DNA from: CAMBDR01 sp046597185
GTDB taxonomy: Bacteria > Pseudomonadota > Gammaproteobacteria > Burkholderiales > Burkholderiaceae_D
Reading direction: 5' to 3'
DNA: 8,989 nt
Assembly: GCA_046597185.1 (NCBI GenBank)
Contig: JBKJLF010000778.1
Location: forward strand, 1-8,989
Both the position numbers and the translations under genes were made by a program. Positions 1-6,501 of the stretch are shown here, in pieces (the stretch's first letter is position 1; the number at the start of each line of letters is the position of its first letter). The notes under the pieces were generated by a model. That model was not told where the DNA came from and searched no databases. It worked only from the letters and a program-made list of their open reading frames with translations.

Positions 1-132
1 GTTAAAAACTGAGTTAATACCTACGTTTTACCCAGGTTAATACCCTCGCTCGTGGCGAGTTTTGTTTTAGTATGTTGCCGTCTACCCCTTGAACCCAATT
101 TATTGCCAAACCTTATGCTGAATTTACTGAGT
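1..132. other. Short intergenic region at the left edge
   Basis: No gene is seen here. Besides the plus-strand hairpin at 45-68 it holds a 9-bp direct repeat GTTAATACC (13-21 and 36-44) and an 8-bp repeat TTTACTGA (123-130 and 132-139), whose second copy covers the stop codon of the minus-strand gene. No convincing terminator for that gene is visible. A weak minus-strand stem (CTGGG/CTCAG with one G-U pair and a long loop) followed by TTTTT lies near 4-35, but is too poor to call. Confidence 0.5.
45..68 (+). terminator. Rho-independent terminator of an upstream plus-strand gene
   Basis: A perfect 5-bp GC-rich stem (CTCGC at 45-49, GCGAG at 55-59) with a 5-nt loop is followed directly by TTTTGTTTT (60-68). 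This is the arrangement of an intrinsic terminator for transcripts running rightward. The T-tract lies only on the right, so it would not stop the minus-strand gene at 133-1161. All plus-strand frames have stops in the first bases, so the terminated gene must end left of the window. The stem is short, which limits certainty. Confidence 0.5.
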
Positions 133-1161
133 TTACTGATTTTGTCTGTTCCGATAGCGAATGGATGACCACAGCGACAGCAAAATAAATGCCACACCCG
201 AAAAGCCGGTGAACCATTCCGGTACATGGTATTTGACGCTGGCCAGCATGATCAAAGCCAATACCCCAATGGCATAATGGGCGCCATGCTCCAGATATAC
301 AAATTCATCCAGCGTACCCTTATTGACCAAAAACACGGTCAACGAACGCACAAACATGGCCCCGATTGCCAAACCCAGCATGATGATCACGACATCGTTG
401 GAAATTGCAAAAGCACCAATTACGCCATCAAAGCTGAACGAGGCATCCAGCACTTCCAGATAGATAAAGCCGCCAATGCTACCACCCAACATCATTTTAC
501 CGATTGCGGGATCATGTTCTTCCTGTTCCAAAAAGCTGCTGATATAATTAACCGCCACATACACCGCCACCCCCACCACGCCACTGGTGAGCGAGGATAA
601 TTTACGCGCATCGGGAATCAGGCTGACACAGGCAAACACCGCTAGCAGGGTCAGCAAAATAGCCAGACCTTCGGTGCCATGCTGCCCCAGTTTTTGTTCG
701 ATGATGCCTAACCAGTGCAACTCTTTTTCTTCATCGAACAGAAAATTTAAAAACACCAGCAGCAAAAACGCACCACCAAATGCGGCCACTTCGGCATGGT
801 TTTCAGTCAAATGGCGCGCATACTCTTGCGGTTGATGTAGCGCCATTTGCCATACATCCAGCAAACCCTGGCTGGTGGCGACCGAAACAATAAGCAGCGG
901 AAACAGCAGGCGCATACCAAACACGGCCACGAGAATCCCGATGGTGAGAAACATTTTTTGCCAGAACGGGTTCCAGGTGCGCAATACCGAGGCATTTACC
1001 ACCGCGTTATCAAACGAGAGTGATACTTCCATGACGCCCAAAATACTGCAGATCAAGAGCGCATGAAGTGCGCCAGACAGCCCCGTCAGGTGATAACCCC
1101 ACCCGGTCGCGATGGCAAGCAATATGATTGTGGTAACGAACGACATGCGAAAGTGCTGCAT
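133..1161 (-). CDS. DUF475 / TerC-like integral membrane protein
   Basis: The 342-residue protein is almost wholly hydrophobic, with about eight or nine predicted membrane segments. It carries the two related acidic motifs of TerC-type proteins: EVSLSFDNAVVNA (residues 45-57) and EVLDASFSFDGVIGAF (236-251), plus a conserved YLEHGAHYAIG stretch (289-299). The family (DUF475, TerC superfamily) is associated with tellurite resistance loci, and related members export metals such as manganese. A role in metal or oxyanion handling in the inner membrane is inferred, and the substrate is unknown. I chose the ATG at 1161 because TAAGGA (complement of 1169-1174) sits 7 nt before it. An upstream in-frame TTG at 1200 would add 13 polar residues, lies inside a hairpin and has no good ribosome binding site. 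The gene is divergent from the TerD-family gene, a pairing in line with known ter gene clusters. Confidence 0.85.
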   Translation of the reverse strand: MQHFRMSFVTTIILLAIATGWGYHLTGLSGALHALLICSILGVMEVSLSFDNAVVNASVLRTWNPFWQKMFLTIGILVAVFGMRLLFPLLIVSVATSQGLLDVWQMALHQPQEYARHLTENHAEVAAFGGAFLLLVFLNFLFDEEKELHWLGIIEQKLGQHGTEGLAILLTLLAVFACVSLIPDARKLSSLTSGVVGVAVYVAVNYISSFLEQEEHDPAIGKMMLGGSIGGFIYLEVLDASFSFDGVIGAFAISNDVVIIMLGLAIGAMFVRSLTVFLVNKGTLDEFVYLEHGAHYAIGVLALIMLASVKYHVPEWFTGFSGVAFILLSLWSSIRYRNRQNQ

Positions 1162-1177
1162 TGTTATTTCCTTAACG

Positions 1178-1198
1178 GCAACAGTGGTAGACTGTCGC
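1178..1198 (-). promoter_or_regulatory. Leader hairpin just upstream of the TerC-like gene
   Basis: In the minus-strand transcript, GCGACAGU and ACUGUUGC pair as an 8-bp stem with one G-U wobble around a 5-nt CUACC loop. The 3' foot of the stem lies only 3 nt before the TAAGGA ribosome binding site. Such placement could affect translation or mRNA stability. It does not resemble the yybP-ykoY manganese riboswitch often found before TerC-type genes: the leader is too short and I see none of its conserved core. Confidence 0.4.
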
Positions 1199-1270
1199 AA
1201 TGTGTTATATGGGTCGCCTCATATGAAGGGTGAAACCTGATCCTTCAAGTGGCAAACCAATAAATTTACA

Positions 1271-1339
1271 GCAAACTTACAATTTTTGCGTATTACGGCA
1301 TTTCAGTGATAGCATTTTGCACGCAAGACCGAAGTTTGC
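1271..1339. repeat. Nested inverted repeat upstream of the TerD-family gene
   Basis: GCAAACTT (1271-1278) is the exact reverse complement of AAGTTTGC (1332-1339). Inside it TTGCGT (1286-1291) is the exact reverse complement of ACGCAA (1321-1326). The two pairs are collinear, so they could form one interrupted stem with a 7x5 internal loop and a 29-nt terminal loop. Alternatively the arms are binding sites for a regulator. The span is AT-rich, and such repeats can occur by chance. Confidence 0.3.
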
Positions 1340-1371
1340 CAACAGCATAATACAAAGTAATGGATACGACT

Positions 1372-2040
1372 ATGAGTGAATATCTGATACAGGTTCAGGG
1401 AAAACCATTTGATTTGACCAAGCTCACCGTGGGCTTGGGCTGGGCGGTTGCGAATGGGCATGGCGAAATTCCCGCCGTGCATTATCCCGGCACGCCGCGC
1501 CCACACCAGGAACACGATTTGGATATGGTAGCGCTTTTATTGGACGAGACTGGTAAAATTGCGCAGCTTGGCGGATTGGGTGGCGGATCTGACTCATTTG
1601 CTGGCTCGATTGCCAGCCCCGGTCAGGGCGATGTTGTGTTCCATAAAGCGCCACGCCACAGCAGCGGTGCCGTGTATTTGAGTGGTGATAACCGGGTTGG
1701 TGTGGAGGCCGGGCAATTGCATGCCGATGGCGAGCAAATTGTGGTCGAGCTGGATAAATTGGAGCCGCAATATCACCGCATTGTATTGATGGTCATGATT
1801 CATGACGGCCGCCATCGCAGCCAAAATTTTGGCATGGTGCGCGATGCCTATGTGCGTGCGATGGAGGCCAATGATCAATTAATAGCGCGCTTGCAAATCA
1901 GTGGCAACCCGGCACTGGCCCGGTTTAGCGCCTTGAGCTTTGCGGAATTGGTACGCGATGGTGCCGGGTGGAAATTTGAATATCTTGGCGTGCCACATGA
2001 AAGTGATCGATTTGTTAATTTATTGAAACCGTATTTTTAA
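1372..2040 (+). CDS. TerD-family stress-response protein
   Basis: The 222-residue protein is soluble, with no signal peptide. It matches the TerD/CABP family: an opening LTVGLGW (residues 17-23), DLDMVALLLDETGKI, DVVFHKAPRHSSGAVYLSGDNRVG, and the C-terminal FAELVRDGAGWKFEYLG block. Family members are cytoplasmic, bind calcium and are induced by tellurite, phage or other stress; biochemical roles remain unclear. In typical TerD the GDNxTG motif is followed by a dense acidic cluster that helps bind calcium. Here that stretch reads GVEAGQLHADGEQ, with fewer acidic residues, so calcium binding may be weaker. At 222 residues it is a little longer than the usual 190 or so. The start is uncertain: the ATG at 1372 has GGA 7 nt upstream, while an in-frame ATG at 1360 would add MDTT but has no ribosome binding site. 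Confidence 0.85.
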   Translation: MSEYLIQVQGKPFDLTKLTVGLGWAVANGHGEIPAVHYPGTPRPHQEHDLDMVALLLDETGKIAQLGGLGGGSDSFAGSIASPGQGDVVFHKAPRHSSGAVYLSGDNRVGVEAGQLHADGEQIVVELDKLEPQYHRIVLMVMIHDGRHRSQNFGMVRDAYVRAMEANDQLIARLQISGNPALARFSALSFAELVRDGAGWKFEYLGVPHESDRFVNLLKPYF

Positions 2041-2095
2041 TTTTATTGTAATTTATAACATTATTTAAAATTTAAATTGTTTAAGGCTGAGTAGA
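2041..2095. promoter_or_regulatory. AT-rich gap with a perfect palindrome before the synthase-like gene
   Basis: These 55 bp are strongly AT-rich and contain ATTTAAA-A-TTTAAAT (2063-2077), a palindrome about one base. No terminator for the TerD gene and no good -35/-10 pair could be identified, though the base composition would suit a promoter. AAGG (2083-2086) lies 9 nt before the ATG at 2096 and is the likely ribosome binding site of the next gene. Confidence 0.3.
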
Positions 2096-4393
2096 ATGAT
2101 ATCCACAACAACGATAAGAAACAATAGCACCAGCGGTGGTACAAATAACGAAGGAAATCACGCCGCCAGGCGTGGCGTCCGCCGCAATTCAGGTGTTTGG
2201 GCTACTTCAGACAAGTATATTGCAACCTTATTTTTAATATCGGGCTTCTCCGCTTTAATTTATCAAGTGGTTTGGCAGCGGGTTTTATTCACCACCTTTG
2301 GCATTAACACGGAAGCGGTCACGGTCATTGTTTCGGTGTTTATGTTTGGTTTGGGCATTGGGGCTTTGGCGGGCGGCTATTTGCAAAAGCGCTACCACAC
2401 GGTTTTGCTGCAAATCTTTCTTGCACTTGAAGTTTTAATTGGTTGTTTTGGTTTGCTTAGTCTGGATTTAATTCATTGGATTGGTGGCGTCTCCAACAAC
2501 CCCGGCACGCCACAGTTGGTGATGTGGACTTATGTCATTTTGGCGCTACCCACTTTGCTAATGGGGGCGACGCTACCGATTTTGGTTGCGTATTTACAAC
2601 AGTACTTTCATAACCTTGGAAAAACTGTGGGTTTGTTGTATGCGTTCAATACCATAGGCTCGGCCATTGCCGCCTTGGTGACGGTGCAAGTTTTATTTGT
2701 GTTATTTGGGCAAAAAACCGCCGTCATGGTGGCCACCGGGTGTAATTTTCTGACTGCTGCCTTAATTTTTGACGCCAGCCGCCGTTTGCGCTTGGCCAAA
2801 CAAGCGGGTTGGTTGATCGCGAATCAAGATAGTGCGGAGGAGCGCGCGCAAGCCGCTTCCGCCTTGCCGCAACACCATTTGCCGTATCGCATGGCGTTTT
2901 TGAGTTTGATGTTGGTTGGTTATATTTCCCTGAGTCAAGAAATTTTGTGGTATCGCCTGTTGGGTTACTTGACGGGTGGTCGGCCGCAAGTGTTTGGTAT
3001 GTTGCTGGCGGCGTTTTTGGTGGGCATTGCGGGTGGTTCGTTGCGCGCCAAAAAGCTGTGTGAAACCGGGCGCGATCCGTATCGCTATCTGGTGCAGGCC
3101 ATGTTGCTGACCGCAGCGGTATTTTACCTGGCCACGCCCGCTGCCGCCTGGTTGACCGGCACCTTTGGCAAGCAAGCCGGGCCGTTTTTGATTTACCCCA
3201 TTATTGCGCTGGTGGCGTTCTTTACCGGAGGCGTGCTGCCGATGTTAATTCATGTGGGTGTCGCCAATCAGGATGACGATTCGACCGAAACCATGTCCTG
3301 GCTGTATTTCGCCAATATTATTGGGGCCACTTTCGGGCCGATGTTGACCGGTTTTATTTTGCTCGATCATTTCACGCTGGAAGGCAATGTCGTCATCCTG
3401 ACCGGGATTACGCTGGCCTTTGTGTTGGCCTTGTTGGCGGTCATTCCCAAACCCATGGAATACAAACGCCGTGCTTTGGGCATGATGCTGGCAATGGTAG
3501 TAGGCGGTGGCGTATTACATGGTTGGCTGTTTGCCGGCCACATGGAAAAAATTCAGTATGGCGATAACAAGCATCAACCATTTCGCTATAAACTGGAAAA
3601 CCGGGGCGGCATTATCACCGTGGAGCCGGGCGCGAATGGCGCGATTTATGGCACCGGCATCTATGATGGCCGCTTCAATACCGACCCCGTCATCAACAAC
3701 AATTTTGTTGACCGTGCCTATATGATCGCGGCCATGCACCGCAAACCGCAGCGCATTCTTGAAATTGGCTTGAGTTCCGGCTCCTGGACCCGTGCGATAT
3801 CGACCTTTGAACCCGCCACCAGCATGTCGGTGGTGGAAATCAACAAGGGCTATGTTGACATCATCCAAAACTACCCCGATATCGCACAGGCGCTGACACT
3901 ACCCAAACTGACGCTGTATTTTGATGATGGACGGCGCTGGTTGCGCAATCATGAGACGGAAAAATTTGATTTCATTGTCATGAATACCACCTACCATTGG
4001 CGCAGCAATGCCACCAATTTATTGTCGAAAGAATTTTTGGAATTAATCAAGAGCCATTTGAACCCCGGCGGCGTGGTGTACTACAACACCACCGATTCGC
4101 GCTATGTCGTGCATACGGCGGCGCATGTGTTCCCGCATGTGACGATGTATCGTAATTTCGTGGCAGCCAGTGATGCGCCGTTTGATATGACGCCCGAAGA
4201 AAAACGCGCCAACCTGTTGCAATTTAAATTGGCTGACGGTTCACCCTTGTTTGAGCGTGACGCCAAACATCGCGCCAAGTTGGAAGAATTGGTGAAGTAT
4301 CGCTTCCCGGAATTGCATGACAGCATTTTGAAAGAGCCCGGTTTGATGGTGGTTACTGATGACAATATGGCAGTAGAGTATAAACTGAAATAA
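2096..4393 (+). CDS. Fused membrane transporter-like / spermidine-synthase-like protein
   Basis: This 765-residue protein has three parts. Residues 1-38 are a polar Ser/Thr/Asn/Arg-rich cytoplasmic tail. Residues 40-480 hold about a dozen hydrophobic segments in two halves (roughly 41-225 and 265-480), separated by a charged linker, with the FSALIYQVVWQR motif (51-62) typical of 'fused MFS/spermidine synthase' proteins. Residues 500-765 are a SAM-methyltransferase-fold domain of the spermidine synthase type: ILEIGLSSGSW (554-564, nucleotide-binding glycine loop), VVEIN (579-583, ribose-binding Glu) and FDDGRRWL (609-616). Classical enzymes then have a VDxxDP-type motif holding the catalytic Asp; here it is FIVMNTTYHWR (626-636), with Asn-Thr-Thr instead. 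The gate motif before the domain is also altered (YDGRFN at 523-528). Aminopropyl transfer is therefore not assured, and the substrate is unknown. The start has AAGG 9 nt upstream and no later Met before residue 83. The exporter genes follow 47 bp downstream on the same strand. Confidence 0.85.
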   Translation: MISTTTIRNNSTSGGTNNEGNHAARRGVRRNSGVWATSDKYIATLFLISGFSALIYQVVWQRVLFTTFGINTEAVTVIVSVFMFGLGIGALAGGYLQKRYHTVLLQIFLALEVLIGCFGLLSLDLIHWIGGVSNNPGTPQLVMWTYVILALPTLLMGATLPILVAYLQQYFHNLGKTVGLLYAFNTIGSAIAALVTVQVLFVLFGQKTAVMVATGCNFLTAALIFDASRRLRLAKQAGWLIANQDSAEERAQAASALPQHHLPYRMAFLSLMLVGYISLSQEILWYRLLGYLTGGRPQVFGMLLAAFLVGIAGGSLRAKKLCETGRDPYRYLVQAMLLTAAVFYLATPAAAWLTGTFGKQAGPFLIYPIIALVAFFTGGVLPMLIHVGVANQDDDSTETMSWLYFANIIGATFGPMLTGFILLDHFTLEGNVVILTGITLAFVLALLAVIPKPMEYKRRALGMMLAMVVGGGVLHGWLFAGHMEKIQYGDNKHQPFRYKLENRGGIITVEPGANGAIYGTGIYDGRFNTDPVINNNFVDRAYMIAAMHRKPQRILEIGLSSGSWTRAISTFEPATSMSVVEINKGYVDIIQNYPDIAQALTLPKLTLYFDDGRRWLRNHETEKFDFIVMNTTYHWRSNATNLLSKEFLELIKSHLNPGGVVYYNTTDSRYVVHTAAHVFPHVTMYRNFVAASDAPFDMTPEEKRANLLQFKLADGSPLFERDAKHRAKLEELVKYRFPELHDSILKEPGLMVVTDDNMAVEYKLK

Positions 4394-4427
4394 ACTGAAC
4401 TGAACTGAACTGAACTGAACTAAACTG
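4383..4427 (+). repeat. Pentanucleotide AACTG tandem repeat between two genes
   Basis: Five perfect AACTG units run from 4393 to 4417, followed by AACTA (4418-4422) and another AACTG (4423-4427). A further AACTG (4383-4387) lies in the last codons of the upstream gene. An 11-bp sequence TAAACTGAAAT occurs on both sides of the array (4381-4391 and 4421-4431). As the period is 5, TGA recurs in all three plus frames. The array fills nearly the whole gap between the synthase-like stop codon and the adaptor's ribosome binding site. Such arrays can change length by slipped-strand pairing, which here would alter the distance between the genes but no reading frame. Confidence 0.9.
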
Positions 4428-4440
4428 AAATGAGGCTGAT

Positions 4441-5709
4441 GTGGCTGATCAAGATCTTACGCGTTTAAAAATCGACCGAAGCAAAACCGGCTTGCGTGTT
4501 TCGCGCCGTAAGCGTTGGCCGTGGGTGGTGGCTGTGCTGTTGCTGGCGGGCGCTAGCTGGCTGGGAATCCGTGCGCGCAATGCGGCACCGGAGGTGGAAA
4601 CGGCGAATGTGCGGCTAAGCTACCCGGCGCAAAGTTTAACGCTGCTCAATGCCACCGGTTATGCGGTGGCACAGCGTAAGGCTTCGCTCTCATCCAAGGC
4701 CACCGGGCGCTTGGAATGGTTGGGCGTGTTGGAGGGCAGCCGGGTGAAACAGGGTGAAGTCATCGCGCGCCTGGAAAACCGCGATGTCAGCGCCAGTTTG
4801 CAGCAAGCTGCCGCGAATGTGCAAGTGGCGCAAGCCAACCTGGAGCAAGGCCAGGCTGAATTACTCGATGCCGAACGCGCATTTAACCGCTCTCAGCAGT
4901 TATTGGCGCAAAAGTTTATTGCCAATGCCAGCCACGACATCGTAGAAGCGCGCCTCTCGCGGGCTAAAGCTGGCATCAGCAGTTTGCGCGCGGCCATTGT
5001 TGCGGCCCAGGCGACTCGTCAGGTGGCGCAGGTGGCGCTGGAACAAACTGAAATCCACGCCCCGTTTGATGGTGTGATTTTGACCAAGAACGCCAATGTG
5101 GGCGACAATATCACGCCCTTTTCTTCCGCTGTCGATAGCAAAGGCGCGGTGGTGACGATTGCCGATATGGCGACGCTGGAAGTGGAAGCTGACGTTTCGG
5201 AGTCCTCGCTAGCCAAAATCAAACCCGACCAACCTTGTGAAATCCAGTTTGATGCTTATCCCGATCTGCGCTTGGCGGGCGTCGTCTCACGTATGGTGCC
5301 CACGCTGGATCGTGCCAAGGCCACGCTGCTGGTCAAAGTGCGTTTTGTCGATCATGACGCGCGGGTGTTGCCGGATATGAGCGCCAAAGTCGCTTTTCTC
5401 AGTCGCAGCTTGACCCCGGCGGATAAGCGGCCTTATATCAGCGTGCCTGCCAATGCCATTGCCCAGCGTGACAAGCAATCGATGGTATTTGTTCTGCAGG
5501 GCGATAAAGTGCAGGCGGTGGTTGTTGCGCCGGGTCGCCGTGAAAATGAAACCGTGGAAGTGCAGGGCGCAAAGCTGAAAGTGGGAGACAAAGTGGTGCT
5601 CAAACCGGCTTCAACCCTACAGGATGGTAGCGCGGTACGTAGTGGCAATGCGAGTGGCAATGCGAGTGGCAACGCAAATGCCAACGCTAACGCCAAACCG
5701 GCTGCCTGA
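4441..5709 (+). CDS. HlyD/MacA-type periplasmic adaptor of an ABC exporter
   Basis: The 422-residue protein begins with a basic cytoplasmic tail (SRRKR, 21-25) and one membrane anchor (about 27-43), with no lipobox. Then come the order and motifs of membrane fusion proteins: first half of a lipoyl-like domain (about 80-118, with GRLEWLGVLEGSRVKQGEVIARL), an Ala/Gln-rich coiled-coil hairpin (115-200), the second lipoyl half with TEIHAPFDGVILT (203-215), a beta-barrel (about 245-325) and a membrane-proximal domain (330-395). Such adaptors link an inner-membrane pump to an outer-membrane channel. The start is GTG, with GAGG (4432-4435) 5 nt before it; an overlapping ATG at 4439 is out of frame and stops after nine codons. 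The C-terminus is a low-complexity Ser/Gly/Asn/Ala tail (401-418). The ATPase gene starts one base after the stop codon. Confidence 0.9.
   Translation: MADQDLTRLKIDRSKTGLRVSRRKRWPWVVAVLLLAGASWLGIRARNAAPEVETANVRLSYPAQSLTLLNATGYAVAQRKASLSSKATGRLEWLGVLEGSRVKQGEVIARLENRDVSASLQQAAANVQVAQANLEQGQAELLDAERAFNRSQQLLAQKFIANASHDIVEARLSRAKAGISSLRAAIVAAQATRQVAQVALEQTEIHAPFDGVILTKNANVGDNITPFSSAVDSKGAVVTIADMATLEVEADVSESSLAKIKPDQPCEIQFDAYPDLRLAGVVSRMVPTLDRAKATLLVKVRFVDHDARVLPDMSAKVAFLSRSLTPADKRPYISVPANAIAQRDKQSMVFVLQGDKVQAVVVAPGRRENETVEVQGAKLKVGDKVVLKPASTLQDGSAVRSGNASGNASGNANANANAKPAA
5641..5694 (+). repeat. In-frame 12-bp tandem repeat in the adaptor C-terminus
   Basis: AGTGGCAATGCG occurs at 5641-5652 and 5653-5664, then with two changes at 5665-5676. 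Degenerate 6-bp units coding Asn-Ala follow (5677-5694). In the adaptor frame these encode SGNA three times and then NANANA. Since units are multiples of three, copy changes would only lengthen or shorten the tail. The tail lies after the last recognisable adaptor domain, so it is probably tolerated rather than catalytic. Confidence 0.85.
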
Positions 5710-5710
5710 T

Positions 5711-6493
5711 ATGGAAAACGCAGAAAGTCAGTCCGGCCAGACTCCCCTGGTAGAAATCCTGCATTTGGTTAAATCCTACCATCGCGGCGGGCAGCGGGTG
5801 GAAGTGTTGACCGATATCAGCTTGAATATTGCCGCGGGCGATTTTACCGCCTTGATGGGGCCGTCCGGCTCAGGCAAAAGTACCTTGCTCAACCTGATTG
5901 CCGGTATTGATCAACCCGACAGCGGCATTTTGCGCATCGACGGGCTGGACATTACCCATTTATCGCAAACCGATTTGGCCGCTTGGCGCGCGGCCAATGT
6001 GGGATTTATTTTTCAGTTTTATAACCTGATGCCCGTTCTCACCGCCTATGAAAATGTCGAACTGCCGCTGTTATTGAGTAATCTGTCGCGCCGCGAACGG
6101 CGGGAGCGGGTGGAAATGACACTGGAGATGGTGAACCTGTCCGACCGTATGGATCATACCCCGAACGAACTCTCGGGCGGCCAGCAGCAACGGGTGGCAA
6201 TTGCGCGCGCAATTGTGAGTGACCCGACCATTATCGTTGCCGATGAACCCACGGGCGACTTGGATCGCCACTCGGCCGAAGAAATTCTCGCCATGATGAA
6301 TCGTTTGAATCGTGAGATGGGTAAAACCATCATCATGGTCACGCATGACGCGCACGCCGCGCAGCAAGCGCGCAGCACCATCTACCTGGACAAGGGCGAG
6401 TTGCGTACGCAAGCGGCTGCATCTGCATCTGCATCAGCGCAGGCAAATGCAGCCGTGCGCGCGGCCGGGCCTACGTCCGCTGTGCAAGGCTAG
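5711..6493 (+). CDS. ABC transporter ATPase, LolD/MacB type
   Basis: The 260-residue protein is a complete ABC ATPase of the LolD/MacB/FtsE class that drives FtsX-like permeases. Motifs: Walker A GPSGSGKS (50-57), Q-loop Gln102 in FIFQFYNLMP, signature LSGGQQQR (154-161), Walker B IIVADEP (174-180), D-loop GDLD (182-185) and H-loop His212. All catalytic residues are present. In MacB this domain is fused to the permease; here it is a separate protein. The ATG at 5711 was chosen because it gives the usual N-terminus, although no Shine-Dalgarno sequence precedes it. It lies one base after the adaptor's TGA, so translation is probably coupled by re-initiation. An open extension back to 5624 only reads the adaptor's repeats in another frame. 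After about residue 233 comes an Ala/Ser-rich tail (ASASASAQANAA) not needed for the ABC fold. Confidence 0.92.
   Translation: MENAESQSGQTPLVEILHLVKSYHRGGQRVEVLTDISLNIAAGDFTALMGPSGSGKSTLLNLIAGIDQPDSGILRIDGLDITHLSQTDLAAWRAANVGFIFQFYNLMPVLTAYENVELPLLLSNLSRRERRERVEMTLEMVNLSDRMDHTPNELSGGQQQRVAIARAIVSDPTIIVADEPTGDLDRHSAEEILAMMNRLNREMGKTIIMVTHDAHAAQQARSTIYLDKGELRTQAAASASASAQANAAVRAAGPTSAVQG
6418..6435 (+). repeat. Hexanucleotide TGCATC repeat in the ATPase C-terminus
   Basis: Three perfect TGCATC units lie in frame near the 3' end of the ATPase gene and encode alternating Ala-Ser, followed by further Ala-rich codons. The tail is beyond the ABC domain. Because the unit is 6 bp, copy-number changes would keep the frame. 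Confidence 0.8.
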
Positions 6494-6501
6494 GGCGAAT
6501 C

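Larger units (their letters stand above)
1162..1371. promoter_or_regulatory. Divergent promoter region between the TerC-like and TerD genes
   Basis: The two genes point away from each other, so both promoters should lie here. Candidate -10 boxes are TATAAC on the minus strand (complement of 1204-1209) and CATAAT on the plus strand (1346-1351). Neither has a good -35 box at 16-18 bp, so they are weak calls. If CATAAT is used, transcription would begin near 1358, which favours the TerD start at 1372 over 1360. The region also holds GCAAAC three times (1252-1257 and 1271-1276 on plus, 1334-1339 on minus) and an inverted repeat spanning 1271-1339. Confidence 0.4.

Noticed and set aside
21..227. 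Minus-strand reading frame of 68 codons at the left edge
   Set aside because: It overlaps the 3' end of the TerC-like gene in another frame, has no recognisable domain and no ribosome binding site support.
1162..1200. TTG start at 1200 for the TerC-like gene
   Set aside because: The ATG at 1161 has a well-placed TAAGGA, and the extra 13 residues are not typical of the family.
2762..3175. 137-codon minus-strand frame inside the synthase-like gene
   Set aside because: It is a complementary-strand shadow with low-complexity Gln/Arg/Thr-rich sequence and no known domain.
4383..4427. AACTG array as a CRISPR array or transcription terminator
   Set aside because: Units are only 5 bp with no spacers, and there is no stem followed by a T-tract.
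4439..4468. ATG overlapping the adaptor's GTG start
   Set aside because: Its frame stops after nine codons, while the GTG frame gives the full adaptor.
5624..5710. Upstream extension of the ATPase into the adaptor gene
   Set aside because: It would only translate the adaptor's repeat tract in a second frame; the ATG at 5711 gives a normal family N-terminus.
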